A stretch of DNA of 64,000 bases, taken from positions 89,580 through 153,579 of the forward strand of contig CAZYXV010000008.1 in assembly GCA_964651475.1 (NCBI GenBank), read 5' to 3'. The notes beneath the pieces are model-generated. The model saw nothing but the letters and a program-made list of their open reading frames with translations. It searched no databases and was not told the DNA's origin. This document shows, piece by piece, positions 17,386 through 26,115 of the stretch (position 1 is the stretch's first letter; every line of letters begins with the position of its first letter). Source of the DNA: JBGSMF01 sp964651475. Lineage in GTDB: Bacteria > Chloroflexota > Anaerolineae > Fen-1058. The translations under genes and the position numbers were made by a program.

Positions 17386-17625
17386 CTAATGTTGCTTGTA
17401 TCTTCTCAATAATCCGAGGTAGTGGCAGGGCTTGCCCCTGCCCTCATATGGGCGACCGCAAGAGTCGCCCCTACATTTTGAGATGATACTGTTGCTTGTA
17501 GCTGGCGCCGTCGTGGCAATCGGCGCCGCCGGTGTGGGGACTGGGGATGTGCAAGCTCCCAGCCAAACCGTTAGCCCGGCCAATTTCAACAATTCACGCC
17601 GTGACAACTTGTAAGGTTGAGACAT
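17386..17625 (-). pseudogene. 5' stub of a Tat-exported lipoprotein gene, hit by a palindromic element
   Basis: A perfect ribosome site (GGGAGGAAAGG) precedes ATG at 17625. The product begins MSQPYKLSRRELLKLAGL with the twin-arginine motif SRRELLK, then WLGACTS as a lipobox. After the Pro/Thr linker ATTAPATSN the frame enters a 90-bp palindromic repeat and ends at 17386. Removing the repeat with one copy of its direct flank gives ...SNIR and a stop, so the gene was already cut short before the insertion. The lost mature part could have been a solute-binding or hydrolase lipoprotein. Confidence 0.65.
17390..17500. repeat. Palindromic element with TATC..TCTCAA ends and flanking direct repeats
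   Basis: The ends are inverted (TATCTTCTCAA at 17399-17409 and TTGAGATGATAC at about 17478-17489). TGTTGCTTGTA occurs on both sides (17390-17400 and 17490-17500) as a target duplication. Inside are GGCAGGGCTTGCCCCTGCC and GGGCGAC...GTCGCCC arms. A second copy lies at 38235-38326. Confidence 0.75.
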
Positions 17626-17642
17626 CCTTTCCTCCCGCTGGT

Positions 17643-19268
17643 TCAAGGTTTTAATGATGTGGACGCGGCAGGTAGAATGATACCAGCATGGCTTGAAGTT
17701 GTAACTGTCATCCAGGTTTGAGGTGAAAAGTGCGGCTTTTCAAGTGCGGTGCCCTGGACCAAACGGAGGCTCCGGCAACTGTCATCCAGTCTCGCTGGCC
17801 ACCAGGCGACCGAATTTTGAGCAGATGTTTTCAGGTGCGCCACCGCCAGCCGTATCGCTCCTTTAGGCACAGCGATTTGAAATTCCATTTCTGCAGGATT
17901 TCCTCTCAGCACCGTGCTGGCGAGCCAGCCTTCATGTTCAAGGTGGGCAGCCCATTCCGCTTGCGCCTCAGGATTATCGTATATCGCCGCGCACGTCCAG
18001 GTAAAGTCTCTGACCCGTTCCCAGTTTTCTTTCGATTGTTTGTAAACAGCCGTACCTAACGACGCAGAAGAATGAAGCACCGCTACCTGAGAGTCTCGTT
18101 CGACACAAATACTCCCAATACCTTCAGCATCGGCGCGGATGCCCAGGTACAGATAGCCCGCGTCGTGCATCAGCAATAACTCGCTGCCATCGCTAAGCTG
18201 AGCCCGGCGAGCGCCATCCCACTCGCCGGGCGATAGTGTACCATCGAGTGCAGGTGTGGCTGCTTGCGGTACATCAATGCTGAGATCATCTGGCACTATC
18301 GCGGTCGTTGACTGGGGAGGATTTGCCAGGAAGGCCTCCACAGCCTCAAATGATTTCTGGCTGCCAATGATGCCCATGTGTTCCATATCAGGGATCAGCA
18401 ATAATTCAAAGCCAATCCCCGTCTCTCGAAGTTTGTCTGCAAAGCTCGTCGAGTAATCTGGGTTGATATTGTTGTCCTTCAAACCGTGGATCAGCAAAAA
18501 CGACGGATCGTTGCTATCAAGCCACGTGATGGGAGAAGCTTGCGCCCACAGGTCTGGTGCTTTGTCCCGGTCAACGCCAAAGTAGCCAGCGAAATAGTTG
18601 CGCAGCGAGGTGTTAGGATCTTGATCCATGGCGGTGTAATCAAAGATGCCCGTATAGGTCACGCAGCCCTGGAGCGAGTGCAGTTCTAGGGTATAAGGGC
18701 AGCCTTGCATATACTCGCTTGGATCATCCACCACTGCCAGCATAGCTGCCAGCGTACCGCCTATCGAGTGGCCCACCGCAAAGATGCGCTGGGTGTCCAG
18801 ATTGTACGTATCTGCATTGGCCTGCACCCAGGCCAACGCGCAAAAGGCATCTTTGAGCGGCGCCGGATGCCTGAACTGCGGTCTCTCTCGATAGTTGATC
18901 GAGACGAGCGCATAGCCTCGCTCGACCAGATAGGCTGCCAGGCGGCTGAAATCGTTTTTATCGCCGCCCCCCCCGTGGATGGCAAAGAGGGTGGGAAACG
19001 CTTTATCACTGCTTGCCGGCAGATAGATATCCAGCTTTTGCTTGAAATCCCCATCGGCAATGTAGGGCACATTCCGAATTGTTTGGGCAGAGGCAGGCAT
19101 CGGCATTAAAGTGGGTGAAGGTGTTGCGGTTGGTGGGAGAGTAGTGGGTGTTGATGCAGCCTGGGTTGCAGACGCAGGTGGTAGTGTTGGGGCTTGGGAT
19201 CCCGTGCAAGCGCTGAGCAGAATCAGCATACTCGTTAGCAGGATGAAAATAGTATGGCGTGTGGACAT
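17643..19268 (-). CDS. Lipoprotein alpha/beta-hydrolase with C-terminal CBM9-like domain
   Basis: ATG at 19268 opens MSTRHTIFILLTSMLILLSA with lipobox LLSAC; 541 residues. After a Pro/Thr linker, residues about 60-310 form an alpha/beta-hydrolase: HGGGGDKNDF (oxyanion loop), VGHSIGGTLAAM (nucleophile), HGLKDNNIN (Asp) and DMEHMG (His). This resembles BD-FAE/esterase-lipase proteins. Residues about 330-500 (PALDGTLSPGEWDGA, YLYLGIRA) match the carbohydrate-binding family 9-like fold. A role in deacetylating or de-esterifying surface or environmental glycans is plausible. The start is one base after the stop of the upstream gene (TGAGATG), so the two are translationally coupled. Confidence 0.8.
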   Translation of the reverse strand: MSTRHTIFILLTSMLILLSACTGSQAPTLPPASATQAASTPTTLPPTATPSPTLMPMPASAQTIRNVPYIADGDFKQKLDIYLPASSDKAFPTLFAIHGGGGDKNDFSRLAAYLVERGYALVSINYRERPQFRHPAPLKDAFCALAWVQANADTYNLDTQRIFAVGHSIGGTLAAMLAVVDDPSEYMQGCPYTLELHSLQGCVTYTGIFDYTAMDQDPNTSLRNYFAGYFGVDRDKAPDLWAQASPITWLDSNDPSFLLIHGLKDNNINPDYSTSFADKLRETGIGFELLLIPDMEHMGIIGSQKSFEAVEAFLANPPQSTTAIVPDDLSIDVPQAATPALDGTLSPGEWDGARRAQLSDGSELLLMHDAGYLYLGIRADAEGIGSICVERDSQVAVLHSSASLGTAVYKQSKENWERVRDFTWTCAAIYDNPEAQAEWAAHLEHEGWLASTVLRGNPAEMEFQIAVPKGAIRLAVAHLKTSAQNSVAWWPARLDDSCRSLRLVQGTALEKPHFSPQTWMTVTTSSHAGIILPAASTSLKP

Positions 19269-19269
19269 C

Positions 19270-20256
19270 TCAGGCTCTTTGTACAAATTGTTTCGGAAGA
19301 TGAATGGCGAACCGGCACTTCAAATCTCCCTTGAGTACAGACTCGAGAACGTCCGCTTCGAGTGCCTGCCCAAAGATCACTTCCCAGCCTTTTTTGTGAA
19401 AGCCAGCACTGCACTGGCAAAAGGTCCCCGAAACGCGCGTCTCGCCGCTCCGCAGAGATTCCCTGGCCCACGGGCAATGGCAATAATAATAGCGCTTCTT
19501 GTCCTCGTCGCTTTCGGCCAGGTATTCTATCGTCATATAGGGAATCTTGGTCACGTACAGGATATTGCCCTGCCGCACTCCCTGAGAGATTTCAGGATTG
19601 TCGCGCACAAAAGCAATGACCTCATCCGTGATTTCTTGATTAAAGAACAATCCTCCTTCATTCTTGATCTGTTCCAGTTGAGCGATGAATTCTTGCCGTT
19701 TTAATTCCAGGAACTCGTCAAAGCTGCCACACTCGAAATACTTGCGCTTGTCTTCCAGGTAGGCTTCATCCGGCAAATCGCGCAGGCTGCCCGCTAGAAT
19801 TTGCTTGCACGTTCCGGCGTCCGCCAGACGTTCGAGCCGCTCCAAGACGACCTGCATCAGGCGGGATTTTTGCGTGTTGGGAGTTCCCCACGTGGGCCTC
19901 TCAATCCCATCAAAAACATGGTCGCGCTTTTGCTCGCCAACCGTCTTGCCGAGCTTTGCATACAGGTTGTTCATAACCTCGCCGCCATCGAGCAACTCCA
20001 GGGCAGCCAGGAACACGCCATTGTTTCTCGTAAAGCGTCCATAGCGAGCCATCGCGAGCAAATGCTCGTATATGTCGACTTTTTCTCTGGCGAGATCCGC
20101 TATAAATGCCCTGGCATGTTCTATCGTTGGCGGCGTGGGCAAGTTTGCTTCTTGAAGGAAGCGTTCAAACGTTTCGGTCGTCGAGATGTGTTGCTCGACC
20201 TCACTGGCGGTGAGCTTGCGCTCTTGCAAAAATTGGTAAAAACCGTCCTTATCCAT
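19270..20256 (-). CDS. Conserved hypothetical protein with Cys-rich C-terminal domain
   Basis: 328 residues with ATG at 20256 after GAGGAGAAACA. The N-terminal part looks helical, starting FYQFLQERKLTASEVEQH, much like an XerC-type core-binding segment but without a catalytic domain. The C-terminal half holds YYYCHCPWARESL, VSGTFCQCSAGFHKKGWE and LKGDLKCRFAIHLP. The five Cys and nearby His suggest a metal site; it resembles DUF6144-type proteins, which I cannot confirm. Soluble and cytoplasmic. It is coupled by a one-base gap to the CBM9 hydrolase lipoprotein downstream. Function unknown. Confidence 0.65.
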   Translation of the reverse strand: MDKDGFYQFLQERKLTASEVEQHISTTETFERFLQEANLPTPPTIEHARAFIADLAREKVDIYEHLLAMARYGRFTRNNGVFLAALELLDGGEVMNNLYAKLGKTVGEQKRDHVFDGIERPTWGTPNTQKSRLMQVVLERLERLADAGTCKQILAGSLRDLPDEAYLEDKRKYFECGSFDEFLELKRQEFIAQLEQIKNEGGLFFNQEITDEVIAFVRDNPEISQGVRQGNILYVTKIPYMTIEYLAESDEDKKRYYYCHCPWARESLRSGETRVSGTFCQCSAGFHKKGWEVIFGQALEADVLESVLKGDLKCRFAIHLPKQFVQRA

Positions 20257-20395
20257 TGTTTCTCCTCGATATATACTAACCGCGTGCCCAGAATTTCATT
20301 TTCACCGCAGAGACACCGAGTTCGCAGAGGCTTGTTCTCATGGTGAATCTTTTATGTGCCTGGTATGCAAGCCAAGAGTGGTGTGCCCCGTAAGC
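20257..20395. other. Short gap with one generic repeat-like stretch
   Basis: Contains ACCGCAGAGACACCGAG followed by TTCGCAGAGG, a wording common as a dispersed repeat in environmental genomes. It appears once in this window, and there is no gene here. Confidence 0.3.
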
Positions 20396-23300
20396 CTATC
20401 TTGTCCAGTGCCCGTGATCGCACGTCATTGATCCCATCGGCCAGGGCGTGGGGCAAATGGGTGTAGGCAAGATCAAGTCTCTCAAGGTGCGCTGGGGCGC
20501 TATATCGGGCGGCAGCGGCAGCGTCGGGCCGCCCCCGCCCCACGCCGCCAGCGCGTGCGCGGCCATAACGCCGACCGTGCGAAGATGGATGAGTTGAATG
20601 TTCTCCGCATCATCGCTGGGCAAGTGATATAGAACGCCTGTGGCCGGGCTTTCGCTAAACATAACCATGGCCGCTGGCACGCCAGCTTTGAAGAAGGGGA
20701 GAGCATCGCCCCACGTGAGGCTGCGCTCGGCCGGTATGGGAACGTTGAGCGTCACACTATAGACGCGGGCGCTACTTTGAATTTGATCTGCTACGGCGCC
20801 CAGGCCAAAAAGATACAGCTTGTCGCCTCGGCCAACCATCTGCAAGTTGAGGTTGGCGACGGTGCGGTCGAGCGGATAAGAAGGATGCTGCACATAATAC
20901 TTGGAACCAAACCAGCCTTGTTCCTCGTCATCCCACGCGGCGAACAACACACTGCGCGCCGGGCGGTACCCCTGCTCGCGCCACATACGGGCGATTTCTA
21001 GCATGGCGGCGACGCCCGAAGCGTTGGCAAATGCGCCGTTATAGATTTTTCCGTCGGGATCGCGCCCCAGCCCATCATAGTTCGCGCCGACGACGACGAT
21101 TTGATTCCCGTAATCGGGATCGGAACCTGGCAGCACGCCCAGCACGTTGCGCGCCTCGATCCGCTGCGGCGCAACGCCCATCACCATGCGCACAGTGGTG
21201 GAGAGCGGCGTGAACGTGCGCTCCCGTTCGAGCGCATCCAGCGTGTAATCCGTGCCAGTCAACATGTCCTCGGCAACGGACCGGGCAACATAGAATATGG
21301 GAATGGGAGCCGTCTGGGTGCTGGCATACGCCGAACGCGGAAGAGGAGGACTGAAATCAGTGGCCAACAAAATACCTTTCACCCGGCCTGCAAGCGCCTG
21401 AGCGATCATTGCTTCGTAATTGGTCAGGTTAGAATGGTAACAGAGCACAATCTTGCCGGCCAGGTTTTGCCCGGCAAAGTGGCTATCCCGGCAATCGTCC
21501 AGCCAAAACGCCGGGCCTTCTCCGTCACCTGATCCCATATAGTCGGAGATGCGCGGCCAGTAATCTATATGGTCAGTATAGGCGCGCGTAAAGGGTGCGA
21601 GTGTCCCTCCGCCCGGAAATGCCATGCTGAGCACGGGCGCCGTGACCACGGTTGTATAAGGCACACTGAAGGGCTGGAAATAAGCGCCCTCTGCGCCGGC
21701 CGGCTGCAGGCCATATTCGGCAAAGCGCGCCGCGATATAATCCCCAGCAGCGCGCCCCCCAGGCGTGCCGGGGCGGCGGCCCTCCAACTCGTCGCTGGCA
21801 AGATAGCGGATGTGCTCGAGCGCCTGCTTTTCGTCAAACATCCGCGCCGCTTCCACGTAATGCGTAGGCGGCGCGAGCGGCCCCATCGCGGATTGTTGGC
21901 TCTCGGCTTGAACGAGCACGCTCACAGCCAGCAAGGTGGTTTGGCCAACCTGTTCCAATTTTTTCGGGTCTATGGCTTCAAACGTATCGCCAGCCGTGTG
22001 CGCCGCCTGGTCCGCGCCGTCCCAACTGACGTACGCGCTGAGAGCAGAACGCCCCCCAAAGCCGCTTTGCGTGTCTATGTCATAATGAGGATCTCGCCCG
22101 CGCGTGGTGACGGGCGCGCCGACGCGCCTGGCCGCGTCTTGGAAAAGCTGCACCATGCTGAAACTGGTGGCCTGCCCCAAAGCAATGCCACGCCCGCTGC
22201 CTGCCCCCACGCCGCTCAATTCAATCACGGCTTCGACGGTGAGCAGATTAAAACCGGGCCGGGCGCTCATGACATTCACCACGCTAAAACCCTCTCGCCG
22301 CTCGCCGCCGCTCCACGCCGCAAAGACCACCGTTTTCCTGGGCTGAGAGGAACTGGCCTTGAGCACGCGCGCGATTTCGAGCATGGCCGCCACGCCGCTG
22401 GCATTGTCGTTCGCGCCGGGATAGAATGTGCCATCCGGCCCCATCCCCAGCCCGTCATAGTAGGCGCTGACAATGACGACGTTGCTATCCAGCCCCTCTC
22501 CTTCTTGCTCTCCCAACAACGCGCCGGCGCCTGGGATAAAACCCATCACGTGATAATAGTATCCGTCTGGCGCCTCTGAGGTTGGCATAGCCAGGTTCAC
22601 TCGCGCGCCCTCGCCCGTCAGCGCCAGTTGACCAGGCTGCAGTCCTTGCGCCAGCGCATCTAGTTGGGCCAGGCCCGATCCACTTCCAGCCAACAAGCGC
22701 CCGGCAGTTTGCGGCGTAACAAACATCACCGGCATTCTAGCCAACAGCGCCGTTGCTTCGCCGGGATAGATATTGCCGGGGAAGATGTACTTGCGCTCGA
22801 GCACGCTGGGGTCGTCGGCGACGGCGAGCAGGCCATTTATTTTTCTAAGGATAAGCGCTAGCCCTCTCGGCGTATTGAAAATTTCTTCGAGGCGATCCAG
22901 GTCTGCTTCTCGTACAAGGAGGACGTGGTCGCGGAGGTCAAACTCTCCCAGGCTGGGGAGCCCCGCCCATCCCATTTCGCCAGGGGATGGGCCGGCGACC
23001 AGCCCCACCACCGTTCCCTGGCGTTCGCTGCCGGTCGCGTTGCAGCGGACGTGTTCGACGAAATCCTTGCGATACACAAAGGATTCAGCGGCCTGGCCCG
23101 CGGCGCTCAAGATTTCCATGCGGGGCGTTCCGGCCAGGTGAAAACGCGATACGGCCATGGCGTGGATAAACGTGTCTTGTCCGCCGGCGGGGGATAGACC
23201 AATGTCTTGCATTTGCGCGGCGATGTACTCGGCGGCCGCGCGCGCGCCCGGCATGCCGCTTTCGCGGCCCTCGAACTGGGGCGAGGCCAGCGTTTGAATA

Positions 23301-25489
23301 TTTTGCATAGCGCGCTGGACGTCAAACTGCCCGGCCTGGCTGCGATACATTTCCAGCGGCGCCGTGCTGCGGATCAACCAGCCCCCTCCGAATACAATCA
23401 CCCCCGCCGCGATCACCGTGTAGCGATTGATCAACCGCCCGATGTTGACCCGGCTGTCTTCCAGGAAACGGCGCAGTCCCTCGCCCCACAGATTAAAGGC
23501 CAGGATCGCCAGGAAAAACGCCACGCCCGGATACCAGGCCAGCCAGGGATAACTGCGCCACCACTGGCGAATGTTGGCCAATAGCGCCCCCCATTCCGGC
23601 ACGTCGGAGAAATAATAGATGACGGGCACCATCTTGCCCACTTCGCCGATTTCGGCCTTGAACCCGCCGCCCAAAAAGACATTGAGGAAGCCCAATTCGG
23701 CCAGCAGCATCAACACGCTGCCCATTTCCAGCACAGCCAGCACCACCAGCGGTCCCCATAAATGCGGCAAAATGTGCCGCATCAAAATCCAGCCGGTGCG
23801 CGCTCCAACCGAGCGGGCCGCCTCAATGTAGAGGCGCGGTTTGAGGCTGAGGACCTGGCCGCGCATAAACTGGGCCACTTCTCCCCACCCCACCACGCAC
23901 AATGCCGCCACAAAGACATTCATGCCTTGCTTGATGCCTAAAGCAAGGATCAGGATCATTGCAAACAACGTGATGGGAAAAGCGGCCCACACGGCCACGG
24001 CGCCATTGACCAGCCTGTCCAGCCAACTGCTGCGCCACCAGCCGGATAGCACGCCCAGGACAGCGCCCACGGCTAACCTGGCCAGCATGGCCAAAAGCGC
24101 CAGGCTGAGGGTTTGTTTTGCGCCGGCCAGCACCAGCGCCTGAATATCTCGCCCGACCGCGTCGCTTCCCCACGGAAAGATATTCGAGGGAGAGAAGGGC
24201 GGCGCGTTGACTGCGCCTTCAATCACCATCACGCCGTGAGTTTCGTAGGGGCTGGCCTGCGCCCACTTTTCGCCATAGACAGACAGGTATACAAAAGCCG
24301 CCACCAACAGCGTGCCCAGCAACAACGGCAAGTTGCCCAAAATGATGCGGAGCACGTGCAGCCACTGGCGAACTTTGAGGTTGCGATTAAGGGCCGGCGG
24401 CTCGCCCGGCGCGGCCTGGAGCGGTTGAGGCTGCGGCGAGCTGGCGGCGGGCCGGCGGCGGAACCGCCTGAAATCCAAAATCCACGCTCTGAAATTTACA
24501 AGGTTCGCCAGGGCATCTCGCACAGTGCCCCACCGCTCGCGCCACGAGCGTTTCTCTTCTTGCTGCGCTTCGTGGTGATTTTCTCGCAGGCGGGGATCTA
24601 GAAGCTGGTAAATCGCCTCCAGTCCCAGATTGATCAACAAGAATAAAAAGCCCAAAGATACAATCAGGTCAGTTACCAAAGGCGCCAGGCCAACCTCAAT
24701 CGCCTGGAGCAAAGCAAATCCCACCCCTGGCCAGAGGAAAAAGACTTCGACTACTGGCAGGCTGGCAAGCGAAAAGCGCAAAGAGGTTCCCAGCGTGGTC
24801 AACACCGGTATCAAGATATTCCGCAGGGCGTGGCGGTTGATGATGACCCGCTGGCCCAATCCTTTGGCCCGAGCCGTGCGGATATAGTCTTCTCCCATCA
24901 CGTCGGATAAAGCCACGTAGGTCACCTGGACAATTTGGGCCAGGGGACGAGTGGCCAGCACCAACGCCGGCATTACCAGGTGAGCGTCCCACCCGAATCC
25001 CGTTGGCGGCAGCGGCGCGGTTTTCAGCCCGAACAGATGATACAGGCGGACATTGACGATCCAAAACAACATCGCTAGCAAAAAGCTGGGCGTCGAGATT
25101 CCCAACACAGAAAACAACAATACCAGCGGCGCGGCTCTCAGCCGCCGCAGCAGCGCGGCCGCGATTCCCAGCGGCACGCCGGCTAACGCCGCCATGCCCA
25201 GCGAGGTCAAAAGAAGCACCGCACTGCGGCCAAACAGAGCCAGGACCAATCCAGGCGCTGACGTATCTTGCCGCTGCCAGTGGTAGGTTGCGGGGTGGTT
25301 GACGACGTAATCGAGAGTGCGGCGCGCGGCTTCGAGGGCGGCCTCTGCAGGTTGAGCCGGCAACCCGGCCTTGCCCCGCTCGGCCACAATCAAACCCAAA
25401 AGCGTCAGGTAAGCGATGACGAGCAAGATAGCCAGGCTAGTAGTGATACGGTACACAATGGCGCGCCTGAGGCGTGCGCGTTTATTCAT
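20396..25489 (-). CDS. Fusion of two oligopeptide-type ABC permeases and two degenerate M28 peptidase domains
   Basis: 1697 residues in one frame, ATG at 25489. Residues about 10-300 are a DppB/OppB-type permease with EAA loop EDYIRTARAKGLGQ (200-213). About 365-680 are a DppC/OppC-type permease with LYIEAARSVGARTGW (553-567). A further helix at about 690-706 leads to an exported part with two PA-plus-M28 peptidase-like modules (about 725-1195 and 1215-1650). M28 expects metal ligands His, Asp, Glu, Asp, His plus a Glu base. Module 1 has Tyr1010, Asp1028, Gly1062 at the base, Glu1063, Ser1092 and His1164. Module 2 has Asn1470, Ala1488, Glu1522-Glu1523, Gln1550 and His1622. Both are probably inactive and may bind peptides. 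No Dpp-type ATPase or binding protein is nearby. It follows a flavin reductase and a LolD/MacB-type ATPase in the same direction. Confidence 0.9.
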   Translation of the reverse strand: MNKRARLRRAIVYRITTSLAILLVIAYLTLLGLIVAERGKAGLPAQPAEAALEAARRTLDYVVNHPATYHWQRQDTSAPGLVLALFGRSAVLLLTSLGMAALAGVPLGIAAALLRRLRAAPLVLLFSVLGISTPSFLLAMLFWIVNVRLYHLFGLKTAPLPPTGFGWDAHLVMPALVLATRPLAQIVQVTYVALSDVMGEDYIRTARAKGLGQRVIINRHALRNILIPVLTTLGTSLRFSLASLPVVEVFFLWPGVGFALLQAIEVGLAPLVTDLIVSLGFLFLLINLGLEAIYQLLDPRLRENHHEAQQEEKRSWRERWGTVRDALANLVNFRAWILDFRRFRRRPAASSPQPQPLQAAPGEPPALNRNLKVRQWLHVLRIILGNLPLLLGTLLVAAFVYLSVYGEKWAQASPYETHGVMVIEGAVNAPPFSPSNIFPWGSDAVGRDIQALVLAGAKQTLSLALLAMLARLAVGAVLGVLSGWWRSSWLDRLVNGAVAVWAAFPITLFAMILILALGIKQGMNVFVAALCVVGWGEVAQFMRGQVLSLKPRLYIEAARSVGARTGWILMRHILPHLWGPLVVLAVLEMGSVLMLLAELGFLNVFLGGGFKAEIGEVGKMVPVIYYFSDVPEWGALLANIRQWWRSYPWLAWYPGVAFFLAILAFNLWGEGLRRFLEDSRVNIGRLINRYTVIAAGVIVFGGGWLIRSTAPLEMYRSQAGQFDVQRAMQNIQTLASPQFEGRESGMPGARAAAEYIAAQMQDIGLSPAGGQDTFIHAMAVSRFHLAGTPRMEILSAAGQAAESFVYRKDFVEHVRCNATGSERQGTVVGLVAGPSPGEMGWAGLPSLGEFDLRDHVLLVREADLDRLEEIFNTPRGLALILRKINGLLAVADDPSVLERKYIFPGNIYPGEATALLARMPVMFVTPQTAGRLLAGSGSGLAQLDALAQGLQPGQLALTGEGARVNLAMPTSEAPDGYYYHVMGFIPGAGALLGEQEGEGLDSNVVIVSAYYDGLGMGPDGTFYPGANDNASGVAAMLEIARVLKASSSQPRKTVVFAAWSGGERREGFSVVNVMSARPGFNLLTVEAVIELSGVGAGSGRGIALGQATSFSMVQLFQDAARRVGAPVTTRGRDPHYDIDTQSGFGGRSALSAYVSWDGADQAAHTAGDTFEAIDPKKLEQVGQTTLLAVSVLVQAESQQSAMGPLAPPTHYVEAARMFDEKQALEHIRYLASDELEGRRPGTPGGRAAGDYIAARFAEYGLQPAGAEGAYFQPFSVPYTTVVTAPVLSMAFPGGGTLAPFTRAYTDHIDYWPRISDYMGSGDGEGPAFWLDDCRDSHFAGQNLAGKIVLCYHSNLTNYEAMIAQALAGRVKGILLATDFSPPLPRSAYASTQTAPIPIFYVARSVAEDMLTGTDYTLDALERERTFTPLSTTVRMVMGVAPQRIEARNVLGVLPGSDPDYGNQIVVVGANYDGLGRDPDGKIYNGAFANASGVAAMLEIARMWREQGYRPARSVLFAAWDDEEQGWFGSKYYVQHPSYPLDRTVANLNLQMVGRGDKLYLFGLGAVADQIQSSARVYSVTLNVPIPAERSLTWGDALPFFKAGVPAAMVMFSESPATGVLYHLPSDDAENIQLIHLRTVGVMAAHALAAWGGGGPTLPLPPDIAPQRTLRDLILPTPICPTPWPMGSMTCDHGHWTR

Positions 25490-25514
25490 ACATTCTTCTT
25501 CCCCAGCCAGTCAT

Positions 25515-26099
25515 TTACTCGTGCAATGAGTTCAACCAACCTTTGCCCTCGCTGTATCCAATGCCAATAGATGCGTCGATTTTATAATACCGATTGTCCA
25601 GGGCATAGATGATGGGATCGAGCCGGCTCATCTCTGCGATCACTTGCCGGCCCTCTATTTCGACGACGTACTCTTGGTCCACAAAAGCCTGCACAACCTG
25701 CCCCACGAAAATCTGCCGGTGTTGGATTGAAAACTCGTGAACGACCCGGCACTCCAGGTTCACAGGACACGCGCAAATCATCGGCGCTGTGCCCAGCTCG
25801 CCGTAAAACGACTCAAATAACGCCGACTTGTCCACGTCCCGTCCAGATACAATGCCGCAATAGTCCGTCACACCCAGCAGGCTGGTTGATGGAATGTTGA
25901 TGCTGTACGCGCCGTTTTCCAAAATCCCCGCGTTGGTATAGTGATCCCGATGCGAGGATATATATACCAGCGGGGGATTGATGCCCATGATGCCGCAATC
26001 GCCCAGGGTGGCATAATTGGGCCGCCCCTGTACATCCGCGCCGGCCAGAATGATTGGGATCGGGTAAACCAGTGGAACCGCGCCTAGCTTGATTTTCAT
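25515..26099 (-). CDS. Flavin reductase family protein (FMN-binding split-barrel, flavoredoxin-like)
   Basis: 194 residues, ATG at 26099. The sequence follows the FMN-binding flavin reductase/flavoredoxin group: KLGAVPLVYPIPIILAGA, GRPNYATLGDCG, NPPLVYISSHRDHYT, YSINIPSTSLL and CPVNLECRV. These proteins bind FMN and pass electrons or reduce flavin in the cytoplasm. It sits 16 bp after the ABC ATPase and 25 bp before the giant permease fusion, so the three are probably one operon. I know no reason for a flavoprotein in such an operon. Confidence 0.85.
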   Translation of the reverse strand: MKIKLGAVPLVYPIPIILAGADVQGRPNYATLGDCGIMGINPPLVYISSHRDHYTNAGILENGAYSINIPSTSLLGVTDYCGIVSGRDVDKSALFESFYGELGTAPMICACPVNLECRVVHEFSIQHRQIFVGQVVQAFVDQEYVVEIEGRQVIAEMSRLDPIIYALDNRYYKIDASIGIGYSEGKGWLNSLHE

Positions 26100-26115
26100 A
26101 GTTTATTCCAAATTT

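Noticed and set aside
20396..22700. Active M28 aminopeptidase function for the permease fusion
   Set aside because: Most metal ligands are replaced in both modules, so hydrolysis is unlikely even though the folds are clear.
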